Of a stretch of 64,000 nt of DNA, positions 16,588 through 24,243 are shown in pieces. The notes below the pieces were generated by a model, which ran no database searches, had not been told where the DNA came from, and was given only the letters and a program-made list of their open reading frames with translations. This DNA is from SZUA-547 sp963669265. Its GTDB lineage: Bacteria; Pseudomonadota; Alphaproteobacteria; Rhodobacterales; Rhodobacteraceae. Position 1 is the stretch's first letter. The number at the start of each line of letters is the position of its first letter. The stretch lies in contig OY769916.1 of the NCBI GenBank assembly GCA_963669265.1, forward strand, positions 806,001 through 870,000. Direction: 5' to 3'. The translations under genes were made by a program, and so were the position numbers.

Positions 16588-16845
16588 CTATTTCGACAAG
16601 CTGAAAATCGTGTCGAACGAGCCTTCGACACCATCTCCATCGCCGGTCCCGCCGAGCTTTTTCTCGTCCTCGATCGCGGCTTCAACCGCTTTGATCGCGT
16701 CCTGGATCTGCACGAACATCGGACGCCACCGCTCCCGCTCCTCCGGCTGACTCTGACTGGCCAGTTTGGCGGCGTAGATGCGTCGGTCGTCAATCAACTG
16801 CGCAAGCGCTCTGGATAGCACGTCGAGGTGATCATCCGTCATCAT
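16588..16845 (-). CDS. Small hypothetical helical protein
   Basis: An 85-residue protein that I do not recognise. Residues 1-65 form two or three amphipathic helices rich in Gln, Glu, Arg and Ala. The rest is a Gly/Asp-rich tail. The ATGATG start is preceded by AGGAGT at good spacing, which supports it as a real gene. It converges on the effector-like gene with 36 bp between them. Its position at the edge of the chaperone/effector cassette makes a link possible but unproven. Confidence 0.5.
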   Translation of the reverse strand: MMTDDHLDVLSRALAQLIDDRRIYAAKLASQSQPEERERWRPMFVQIQDAIKAVEAAIEDEKKLGGTGDGDGVEGSFDTIFSLSK

Positions 16846-16941
16846 TCAACTCCTGATCATCGAAACTAAAAAGCAACTACAACACTCGCGCTTGGCGCGG
16901 CATGGGGCTCATGTGGCAGGCGCCTGGACAGAACGTCAACC

Positions 16942-16966
16942 AGAACAAACTGCTTGGACCAAGCAG
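16942..16966 (-). terminator. Probable terminator of the iclR-ATPase transcript
   Basis: CTGCTTGG (16950-16957) and CCAAGCAG (16959-16966) form a perfect 8-bp inverted repeat around one base. On the minus strand it is followed by TTTGTTCTG. It lies about 100 bp after the end of the ATPase gene at 17067. The very tight loop would open by a few pairs in RNA. The remaining intergenic DNA (16846-17066) shows no gene. Confidence 0.45.
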
Positions 16967-17066
16967 CCCTTCAGTTCAATACCGGGCTTTGACGCCAGCG
17001 GGTATTCTCCCGATGACGCGCCGAAACGGGGCCGGTATTCTGCAGAGTGGGATGGCCCGCGCGCCG

Positions 17067-18128
17067 TCAGCGCAACCGGGCCTCGGTCTTCGCGTCAAAG
17101 AACATCGCAGTTTCAGGTTCGAATTCGACCACGACGCCAGCGCCGGATGAAATCGCCTCATCACCACGCGTCTCGATGACGATGCGCTCTCCCGTCGGCG
17201 TGCTGAGATAGTCATAGGCGACGCCGCCCAGCCGCTCGCGCAGATCCACTTTCAGCGGGGAATCCGCCTCGCGGACGGAAAGGTTCTGCGGTCGCAGCCC
17301 GACGATCACCTCGGTGCCCTCGCCCGGAAGCGCAACGTTGGTCGCCAGCGCCGCGCCATCCAGCGCCGGGACGCGAACTTTGCCGCCTTCGACCACACCG
17401 TTTAGGAAGTTCATGCTGGGAGAGCCAATGAATCCGGCGACGAACTTGTTGTCCGGATCCTGATAGAGATTCATCGGGCTGCCGACCTGCTCGATATGAC
17501 CCGCGCGCAGAACCACGATCTTGTCAGCCAACGTCATCGCTTCGACCTGATCATGGGTCACGTAGATCATCGTCGCGCCGATTTCCTTGTGGAGACGCGC
17601 GATCTCGACACGCATATCAACGCGCAGTTCGGCGTCGAGATTCGAAAGCGGCTCATCGAACAGGAACACTTCGGGTCCGCGGACGATCGAGCGGCCGATG
17701 GCGACACGCTGGCGCTGCCCGCCGGAGAGCGCCTTGGGTTTGCGCGCAAGATACTCGTCCAGCTTCAGAATGCGACTGGCCTCGCTAACCTTGCTTTTAA
17801 CCTCCGCCTTCGGAACGCCGTTCATCTTCAGGCCAAAGCCCATATTCTCCTCGACCGTCATATGCGGATAGAGCGCGTAGGTCTGAAACACCATCGAGAC
17901 GCCCCGGTCGGCGGGATCGGCTTTGGTCACGTCCCTCCCGCCGATCTGGATCATCCCGTCGCTGGTCTCCTCCAGCCCCGCCACCATGCGCAGCAAAGTC
18001 GACTTGCCGCACCCGGACGGGCCGACGAAGACGCAGAATTCGCCATCGACGATATCCAGATCAACGCCGTGGATGACCTGAACGTCGCCATATTTCTTGA
18101 CGACTTTGCTGAGATTAACACCGGACAT
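17067..18128 (-). CDS. Carbohydrate ABC importer ATP-binding subunit (MalK/UgpC type), probably galactoside
   Basis: A 353-residue CUT1-type ATPase with Walker A GPSGCGKST, MVFQTYALYPHMT, signature LSGGQRQR, Walker B VFLFDEPLSNLD and VTHDQVEAM. A TOBE-type C-terminal region from about residue 235 includes VIVGLRPQNLSV. The start at 18128 follows GGAGGAA. It is 19 bp downstream of the iclR gene on the minus strand. The binding protein and permeases that lack their own ATPase are on the plus strand from 19081 on, so this ATPase most likely completes that importer although it is transcribed the other way. Confidence 0.9.
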   Translation of the reverse strand: MSGVNLSKVVKKYGDVQVIHGVDLDIVDGEFCVFVGPSGCGKSTLLRMVAGLEETSDGMIQIGGRDVTKADPADRGVSMVFQTYALYPHMTVEENMGFGLKMNGVPKAEVKSKVSEASRILKLDEYLARKPKALSGGQRQRVAIGRSIVRGPEVFLFDEPLSNLDAELRVDMRVEIARLHKEIGATMIYVTHDQVEAMTLADKIVVLRAGHIEQVGSPMNLYQDPDNKFVAGFIGSPSMNFLNGVVEGGKVRVPALDGAALATNVALPGEGTEVIVGLRPQNLSVREADSPLKVDLRERLGGVAYDYLSTPTGERIVIETRGDEAISSGAGVVVEFEPETAMFFDAKTEARLR

Positions 18129-18147
18129 TCAAATTCCTCCGTGGCGT

Positions 18148-18930
18148 TCAGTTTGTTTTTGGAAACTGCCAGGCCTCAGCCGCGGCGCCGATATCCGACG
18201 CCGTGCTTAAGAGTTCCGGCCGAAACTGGGTAAGCTCTTGCAGATTAAGCCTGTTCGTGGACGTCGCGATCGAGATCGCGCCAAGCACATGATTGTTGGA
18301 CGCAAGGATCGGCGCGGCGATGCTGATGATGCCCAGCTCATGCTCTTCGCGATCGAAGGCGACGCCGTCCGCGCGGATCTGCTCCAACTCCTCCATCAGG
18401 CTCTCAGCCGTCTCATGGGTGTTGGGCGTGTAGGTCATGAAGGATTGTTGACGCAGCGCGCGTTCAAGCCGTGCGGGCGACAAATGCGCCAGAATCGCCT
18501 TTCCGACGCCGGTGCAGTGGCTGGGGGCCACCCTGCCCGCTTCGGCCAGCGTCTCGTAGCGCGCGGACGTCTTGCGTTTGTCGATGAAGAGAACCTGACC
18601 GCCATCCATCTGAGCCAAGTGAATCGACTCTCCGACGCGGGCCAGCTCATCCAGAAAGGGCGCCGCGATGGAGGCGAGCGACGACTCCCGCCACGCGGTA
18701 TGGGCGAGACGCACCAGCCGCAGACCCAGCGAATAGACATGCCTTTCAGAGTCGTAGGCGAGCATCCCCTGATTCGTCAGAGTCTGCATCAGACGGTACA
18801 GCGTGGCCTTGGGATGCGCGCTCTGCTCCAGCACTTCAGAGTACCGGACTGGGCGGCCGAAACCCGCCACGCAATCCAGTATTTCCAAGGCTTTTCCGAC
18901 GGTTCCGTCGCGAGGGCTTGTCGTATCCAT
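18148..18930 (-). CDS. IclR-family transcriptional regulator of the galactoside regulon
   Basis: A 260-residue IclR-type protein. The winged helix-turn-helix covers about residues 12-75 (GTVGKALEILDCVAGF, PKATLYRLMQTLTNQGML). The effector domain has the family marks HCTGVGKAILAHL, FDREEHELGIISIAAPIL and LGAISIA. The ATG at 18930 is preceded by GGGAGG. It is divergent from the galactoside importer and galactose-oxidation genes, with a palindromic site of IclR style in the gap, so it probably controls both directions in response to galactose, galactonate or an intermediate. Repression versus activation cannot be decided; the position of the site after the -10 suggests repression. Confidence 0.88.
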   Translation of the reverse strand: MDTTSPRDGTVGKALEILDCVAGFGRPVRYSEVLEQSAHPKATLYRLMQTLTNQGMLAYDSERHVYSLGLRLVRLAHTAWRESSLASIAAPFLDELARVGESIHLAQMDGGQVLFIDKRKTSARYETLAEAGRVAPSHCTGVGKAILAHLSPARLERALRQQSFMTYTPNTHETAESLMEELEQIRADGVAFDREEHELGIISIAAPILASNNHVLGAISIATSTNRLNLQELTQFRPELLSTASDIGAAAEAWQFPKTN

Positions 18931-18977
18931 TGTCTTTTTATCCTCCCAGCTTCGCACCGTTGAAAGTCACGAAACTG

Positions 18978-19006
18978 TTGACAGGATTAGTCGACACGGG
19001 CAGAAT
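18978..19006 (+). promoter_or_regulatory. Promoter candidate for the galactoside operon
   Basis: TTGACA (18978-18983), a perfect -35 hexamer, is separated by 17 bp from CAGAAT (19001-19006), which matches four of six -10 consensus bases. It would start transcription near 19013, ahead of the binding-protein gene at 19081 and just before the palindrome at 19026-19042. Confidence 0.5.
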
Positions 19007-19025
19007 TTTCAATAGTTGAGAACTT

Positions 19026-19042
19026 GTTTCATTATTTGAAAC
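19026..19042. promoter_or_regulatory. IclR-type operator palindrome
   Basis: GTTTCA-TTATT-TGAAAC is a perfect 6-bp inverted repeat with a 5-bp spacer. Several IclR-family regulators (for example KdgR) bind TGAAAC/GTTTCA-type half sites. A weaker, similar element (TTTTCAATAGTTGAGAA) lies at about 19006-19022. Position just after the likely transcription start fits repression by the divergent IclR protein; the pairing is inferred. Confidence 0.5.
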
Positions 19043-19080
19043 CAATAACCAACACTCGACGCCGACCCATGGGAGAGAAA

Positions 19081-20316
19081 ATGTTCCACTTCAGCAAGAA
19101 GATCATCGCCGCCGCCGCAGCGACCACGATGCTGTCATCCGCCGCCCTCGCCGGCGAGTTGGTGATCAACTTCGACGATCCGAATCCGGGTCCGAAAAAA
19201 GCGTTCGAAGCCGCCGTCGCGAAGTTCGAGGCCGCCAATCCGGACATCAAGGTCACCTTCAACATCAATGATCGCGAGGCGCACAAAACGGCGATCCGCA
19301 ACTTCCTGTCCGCCGACGCGCCGGATGTAACCTCATGGTATCCGGGCAACCGCATGGGCCCCTTCGTCGACGCCGGACTGTTCGAGGACGTGTCGGATCT
19401 GTGGGAGCAGGAAGGCTTCGGCGAGTCGCTCGCGGCGATCAAGCCGACCATGACGCGCGACGGCAAGCAGTGGGGAGTGCCTTACACGTACTACCAGTGG
19501 GGCATCTACTATCGGAAAGACATTTTCGAGAAGCTGGAGATCGCCGAGCCGAAAACCTGGGACGAGCTTCTGGCCGCAAGCGCGAAGCTGAAAGAAAACG
19601 GCATCACCCCGTTCACCATCGGCACCAAGTTCCTTTGGACCGCCGCGGGCGTCTTCGACTACCTGAACCTTCGCACCAACGGCTACGAAGTTCACAACGA
19701 TCTGACGGCCGGCAAAATCAAATACTCCGATCCCCGGATTGTCGCCGTATTCGAGAAATGGAAAGAGCTGGTCGAGCCTGGCTATTTCATCGAGAACCAC
19801 GCCACCATGTCGTGGCAGGACGCGATTGCGCCCTTCGCCAAGGGCGAGGCCGCGATGTACGTCATGGGCAATTTCTCGGTCGACGGCTACAAGAACGCCG
19901 GTCTGACTTACGATCAGATCGACTATTTCCAATTCCCCGAAATCACGCCCGGCCTGCCCCGCGCCGAGGAGGCTCCGGCGGATGCGTTCTTCATCCCGGT
20001 CAACGCCAAGAACAAAGAGGACGCGCGCAAGTTCCTCGCCTTCGTCGCCCAGCCGGACGTCCAGACCGAGTGGAATGCGACGATCGGCCAGCTGCCGATC
20101 AACGCCAACGCCTCGGTCGGCGATGACAAGTTCCTGCAAAAGGGCTTTGATACGCTGAGCACCGCGTCGGGCCTCGCCCAGTTCTATGACCGCGATGCGC
20201 CGGCCGAGATGGCCAAGGCGGGCATGGAAGGCTTTCAGGAATTCATGATCAAGCCCGATCGGCTGGAGAAGATCCTGAAGCGTCTCGATAAGATCCAGGC
20301 GCGAGTCTACAAATAA
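19081..20316 (+). CDS. Galactoside ABC importer periplasmic binding protein
   Basis: A 411-residue extracellular solute-binding protein of the CUT1 family. The signal peptide is about 24 residues, ending SSAALA before GELVINFDDPN. Family features include a PDVTSWYPGNRMG segment, WGVPYTYYQWGIYYRKDIFEKL and FAKGEAAMYVMGNF. The start at 19081 is preceded by GGGAGAG; an upstream ATG at 19069 is possible but would spoil the signal peptide. The gene is first in a long operon holding alpha- and beta-galactosidases and the galactose oxidation route, so the ligand is probably an alpha- or beta-galactoside such as melibiose, raffinose, galactosylglycerol or lactose. The exact sugar is not readable from sequence. 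Confidence 0.9.
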   Translation: MFHFSKKIIAAAAATTMLSSAALAGELVINFDDPNPGPKKAFEAAVAKFEAANPDIKVTFNINDREAHKTAIRNFLSADAPDVTSWYPGNRMGPFVDAGLFEDVSDLWEQEGFGESLAAIKPTMTRDGKQWGVPYTYYQWGIYYRKDIFEKLEIAEPKTWDELLAASAKLKENGITPFTIGTKFLWTAAGVFDYLNLRTNGYEVHNDLTAGKIKYSDPRIVAVFEKWKELVEPGYFIENHATMSWQDAIAPFAKGEAAMYVMGNFSVDGYKNAGLTYDQIDYFQFPEITPGLPRAEEAPADAFFIPVNAKNKEDARKFLAFVAQPDVQTEWNATIGQLPINANASVGDDKFLQKGFDTLSTASGLAQFYDRDAPAEMAKAGMEGFQEFMIKPDRLEKILKRLDKIQARVYK

Positions 20317-20330
20317 ATTCTGACACTTAC

Positions 20331-20353
20331 GCTGGGCGGACCCTCCGCCCGGC
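20331..20353 (+). terminator. Stem-loop after the binding-protein gene (attenuator)
   Basis: GCTGGGCGGA-CCC-TCCGCCCGGC forms a 10-bp stem with one G-T pair, followed by GGTTTCT. It lies 15 bp after the binding-protein stop and 35 bp before the first permease, the usual place for partial termination or 3' protection that favours binding-protein expression. Confidence 0.55.
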
Positions 20354-20388
20354 GGTTTCTGGCCTGCAGGCGAGAGGGAGGGAGCGCT

Positions 20389-21312
20389 ATGGCTGGCTCT
20401 AACGCCATCGCGGCGGCGGACGACCGCACCTGGTTTCAGCGCAACAAGCTATCCGTGACGCCCTGGATATTCCTGGCGCCGGCGATTGTGTTTTTCGTCA
20501 TTTACGTTATCGCCCCGATTTTCCAATCGATCTGGATTTCCTTTTATGAGTGGGACGGCTTGGGTGAGAAGGTCTGGGTCGGCGGCGCCAATTATGTTGA
20601 GCTGCTGGACGACGACCGGTTCTACACCTCGCTGATCAACAACTTCTGGTGGCTGGCGCTGTTCATGCTGGCGGTGCCCGCGGGGCTTGGCGTGGCGCTG
20701 TTCCTCAATCAAACCGTGATGGGAATGCGGATCTACAAATCGCTGTTCTTCTTTCCCTTCGTCATCTCGCAGGTCGTCGTCGGCCTGATCTTCACCTGGT
20801 TCTACAACCCCGATTTCGGCGTTGTCGGCCTGGTTTGGGAATTCTTCGGAGCGGATGCGCCCGCTATCTTGGCGGACGAAGACCTCGTGACCTTCGGCAT
20901 CATCTTCGCCGGCCTTTGGCCGCAGATCGCCTATTGCATGATCCTCTACCTCACCGGCCTCAACAACGTCTCGGCCGACCAGATCGAGGCGGGGCGGCTG
21001 GACGGCGCCAAGGGCTGGACCATGCTCTGGTACGTGGTGATCCCGCAGCTTAAACCCGCGACCTTCATCGCCGTGGTCGTGACCGTCATCGGCGCGCTTC
21101 GGTCCTTCGACATGATCGCGATCATGACACAGGGCGGGCCCTATGGGTCGTCCAACGTGCTGGCCTATTACATGTTCGAGACGGCGCTGTCCGAATACGG
21201 GTTCCGCATGGGCTATGGCTCTGCGATCGCAACCGTGCTGTTCCTGATCATGTTGGTCTACATCAGCTATTTCCTCTACCGCATGTACCAAGACGAAAAG
21301 GGAGGCCGCTGA
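20389..21312 (+). CDS. Galactoside ABC importer permease (MalF type)
   Basis: A 307-residue membrane protein with about six helices, starting with a cytoplasmic tail and a first segment at about residues 26-48. The coupling loop is EAGRLDGAKGWTMLWYVVIPQL, the EAA motif of CUT1 permeases. ATG 20389 has GGGAGGGAG a few bases upstream. It pairs with the next permease, 1 bp away. Its ATPase is not encoded next to it; the MalK-type ATPase at 17067-18128 is the likely partner. Confidence 0.92.
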   Translation: MAGSNAIAAADDRTWFQRNKLSVTPWIFLAPAIVFFVIYVIAPIFQSIWISFYEWDGLGEKVWVGGANYVELLDDDRFYTSLINNFWWLALFMLAVPAGLGVALFLNQTVMGMRIYKSLFFFPFVISQVVVGLIFTWFYNPDFGVVGLVWEFFGADAPAILADEDLVTFGIIFAGLWPQIAYCMILYLTGLNNVSADQIEAGRLDGAKGWTMLWYVVIPQLKPATFIAVVVTVIGALRSFDMIAIMTQGGPYGSSNVLAYYMFETALSEYGFRMGYGSAIATVLFLIMLVYISYFLYRMYQDEKGGR

Positions 21313-21313
21313 G

Positions 21314-22162
21314 ATGTTTCCGAGACCCATCGAAAAGTCCTCGGCCTCGATGCAGAGGCTCTATAAGGCGTCGCTTCCCTTCACGCTGTTCATCTGGCTG
21401 CTGCCGATGATCGCCATCCTGATGACCTCGATCCGACCCGCTGAGGACATCAACTCCGGCAATGTCTTCGGCTGGCCGTCGGATTTCATGCTGATCGAGA
21501 ACTACTCGGCGGTGTTCATTCAGTCTGAGGCGTGGACCTATCTGAAGAACTCCTTCTTCATCACCGTGCCCACGATGATCGTGTCGGTGAGCCTCGCCTG
21601 CCTGGCGGGCTATGCGCTGGCGGTCTACAAGTTCCGCGCGGCGATGCCGCTGTTCTTCATCTTCGTCGCCGGAAATTTCGTGCCCTATCAGATCCTGATG
21701 GTGCCGGTGCGCGATCTCTCGGTGCAGACAGGCCTCTATGACACCGTGACCGGGCTGGTGCTGTTTCACTCGGCCTTCCAGACCGGGTTCTGCACGCTCT
21801 TCATGCGCAACTTCATCAAGGCGCTGCCCTTCGATCTGATTGAATCGGCCCGGATCGAGGGCATCGGCGAGTTCAAGATCTTCTGGTATCTGGTGCTGCC
21901 GCTGGTGCGGCCCGCGATCGCGGCGCTGGCGGTGCTGATCTTCACCTTCGTCTGGAACGACTTTTTCTGGGCGACGGTGCTGACGCAGGGCGAAGCCTCG
22001 AAACCGATCACCGCCGGCATTCGCGCGCTGAACGGCCAATTCGTCAACAACTGGCATCTGGTCTCGGCGGCCTCTCTGCTGGCGGCGATTCCGCCGGTCG
22101 CGACCTTCTTCCTGATGCAGCGGCACTTCATCGCCGGTCTAACTTTGGGCGCTGTAAAATGA
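21314..22162 (+). CDS. Galactoside ABC importer permease (MalG type)
   Basis: A 282-residue permease with about six membrane segments, an EAA-like loop ESARIEGIGEFKIFWYLVLPL and the typical end HFIAGLTLGAVK. It starts 1 bp after the preceding permease and its last four bases overlap the alpha-galactosidase start (ATGA), so import and hydrolysis are translationally linked. This is strong evidence that the imported sugar is a substrate of the GH36 enzyme. Confidence 0.92.
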   Translation: MFPRPIEKSSASMQRLYKASLPFTLFIWLLPMIAILMTSIRPAEDINSGNVFGWPSDFMLIENYSAVFIQSEAWTYLKNSFFITVPTMIVSVSLACLAGYALAVYKFRAAMPLFFIFVAGNFVPYQILMVPVRDLSVQTGLYDTVTGLVLFHSAFQTGFCTLFMRNFIKALPFDLIESARIEGIGEFKIFWYLVLPLVRPAIAALAVLIFTFVWNDFFWATVLTQGEASKPITAGIRALNGQFVNNWHLVSAASLLAAIPPVATFFLMQRHFIAGLTLGAVK

Positions 22163-24243
22163 TCCGATGCTGGCACCTGTTTGACGGGCGCCAAAGTCTA
22201 GTTCTCGGCTCGCAGAAAGACCGCCTCGCCGAGGTGATCTATTGGGGGCCGAGACTGCCTGACGGAGAAGATCTGGAGGCGCTTTACCGCGCCCATGAGG
22301 TCGACGTGACCGGGGGCATGCTCGACGCCAATCCGGAACTGTCTTTATGTCCGGAGGCGACGCGCACCTTTCCCGGCCAGCCCGGTCTGGTCGTGCGCAC
22401 GGGCGACGGCACGCCCATGTTGCCGAAGTTCTGCCTCTCGGACGCGAAAGAGGGCCAGGACGCGCTGATCCTGACCTATCGCGACGCCGTTAACGGGCTG
22501 ACCTATATCGCCGAGTTTACGATCGACCCGCAGACCCATGTCATCGTCGCCAAGTCGCGGCTGGAGACCGAGCGCCCGGTTCTTCTGCACTGGCTGGCGG
22601 CGCCGGTGTTTCCCGCCTCGCACCACGCCGACGAGATGATCGATTTCGCGGGCCGCTGGTGCGGTGAGTTCCAGATGCACCGCACCCGCTGGTCGCCGGG
22701 GATCCGATACCGCGAGAACCGCACCGGCCGGACCGGGCATGAGCACTTTCCCGGATTGATCGTGCCGACCGTCGGCGCGACCAACACCAGCGGGCACGCC
22801 TATGCCTTCCACTACGGATGGTCAGGCGGACACCGCATGATCGCCGAGGAGCTGCCCGACGGGCGCCGCCAAATACAGTTTGGCCACGCGTCCCGGGTGG
22901 AGGGCGGCGCGCAGACCAAGTTCGAGACAGCGCCGCTTTACGCCATGTTTTCCGATGACGGGATCAATGGCTGCGCAGTCGCCTTCCAACGCCACCTGCG
23001 GGACCAGATCGTTGTCTGGCCAAAGCCGAACCAACCGCGCCCGGTGCACTACAATTGCTGGGAGGCGGTCTATTTCGACCACAACCTGCCGACGCTGAAG
23101 GACATCGCAAACCGGGCCGCCGATCTGGGCGCGGAGCGGTTTGTGCTGGATGACGGCTGGTTCGGCAATCGCGACGACGACACGAGGGCCCTGTCGGATT
23201 GGGAGGTCGATGCGCGGAAATATCCCGAAGGCCTGACGCCACTAATCGACCATGTCCAGAGCCTGGGCATGACCTTCGGGATCTGGTTCGAGCCAGAGAT
23301 GATCAACCCGGACTCCAACCTCTTTCGCACCCATCCCGACTGGGCGCTGGGCGGCGAGGACCAGATCCTCGGCCGTCAGCAGATGGCGCTCAACATGGCG
23401 CTGCCGGAAGTGAGGGGCTTTCTGTTCGAGCGGATCAGCCACATCCTCAGTAATCACGATATCGACTACATAAAATGGGATCACAACCGGGTGTTGCCGA
23501 TGCCGGACGCCGCGCAGACCCGCGGCTCCTATGCGCTGATCGACCGGCTGCGCGATGCGTTTCCGCAAGTGGAGATCGAAAGCTGCGCCTCGGGCGGCGG
23601 GCGCATCGATTTCGGCATTCTCCGCCGCACGCAACGGGTCTGGCTGTCAGACAGCAACGACGCGATAGAGCGGCTGAAAATGCAGCATAACGCGGCGATC
23701 TTCCTGCCGATGGCGGTTACCGGCAGCCATGTCGGCCCGCGCACATGCCACACGTCCGGACGCACGCTGGACATCCGGTTCCGCGCCTGGGTCGCCGCCC
23801 AGCGCCATATGGGGTTCGAGATGGATCCCCGCGAGCTGACCGAAGATGAGATCCAAGTCCTCAGAGACGTCACAAGCTGGTGGAAGGCAAACCGGGACTG
23901 GATGTATCTGGCGGATATCCTCCGGCTCAACAGCTCGGACCCCGCCGTGATCGCCGAAATGCAGCTGTCGAAAGGCGGCGAGAATTTCGTCGTGTTCGCC
24001 GGCAAGGCTGAGACGTCAGCCCAGATCGCGCCCCGTCCGCTGCGGCTGACCCGTCTGACGCCCGACGCGATGTATCGGATCGAGCTGATCAACCGAAGCG
24101 ACGCGCCGGAATTGTCGCGCGGACACTCGATCCTGAAAAGCGGCCCGCTGGTCGTCAGCGGAAGCTACCTGATGAATCAGGGGCTGACGCTGCCGTGGAG
24201 TTTTCCCGCAACGATGTGGGTGATCGAAGGAACGCTACAATGA
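22159..24243 (+). CDS. Alpha-galactosidase, glycoside hydrolase family 36
   Basis: A 694-residue enzyme that releases galactose from alpha-galactosides. The N-terminal beta-supersandwich spans about residues 1-285. The catalytic barrel has LDDGWFGNR (330-338), GIWFEPEM, YIKWDHNR with nucleophile Asp441, ESCASGGGR, and SDSNDAIER (498-505) carrying the acid/base Asp. The C-terminal beta domain follows from about 600. There is no signal peptide, so it acts in the cytoplasm after uptake by the linked ABC importer. The start overlaps the permease stop and the end overlaps the dehydratase start, both as ATGA. Length and motifs fit RafA/MelA-type enzymes; the exact substrate (melibiose, raffinose, others) is not decided. 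Confidence 0.93.
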   Translation: MIRCWHLFDGRQSLVLGSQKDRLAEVIYWGPRLPDGEDLEALYRAHEVDVTGGMLDANPELSLCPEATRTFPGQPGLVVRTGDGTPMLPKFCLSDAKEGQDALILTYRDAVNGLTYIAEFTIDPQTHVIVAKSRLETERPVLLHWLAAPVFPASHHADEMIDFAGRWCGEFQMHRTRWSPGIRYRENRTGRTGHEHFPGLIVPTVGATNTSGHAYAFHYGWSGGHRMIAEELPDGRRQIQFGHASRVEGGAQTKFETAPLYAMFSDDGINGCAVAFQRHLRDQIVVWPKPNQPRPVHYNCWEAVYFDHNLPTLKDIANRAADLGAERFVLDDGWFGNRDDDTRALSDWEVDARKYPEGLTPLIDHVQSLGMTFGIWFEPEMINPDSNLFRTHPDWALGGEDQILGRQQMALNMALPEVRGFLFERISHILSNHDIDYIKWDHNRVLPMPDAAQTRGSYALIDRLRDAFPQVEIESCASGGGRIDFGILRRTQRVWLSDSNDAIERLKMQHNAAIFLPMAVTGSHVGPRTCHTSGRTLDIRFRAWVAAQRHMGFEMDPRELTEDEIQVLRDVTSWWKANRDWMYLADILRLNSSDPAVIAEMQLSKGGENFVVFAGKAETSAQIAPRPLRLTRLTPDAMYRIELINRSDAPELSRGHSILKSGPLVVSGSYLMNQGLTLPWSFPATMWVIEGTLQ

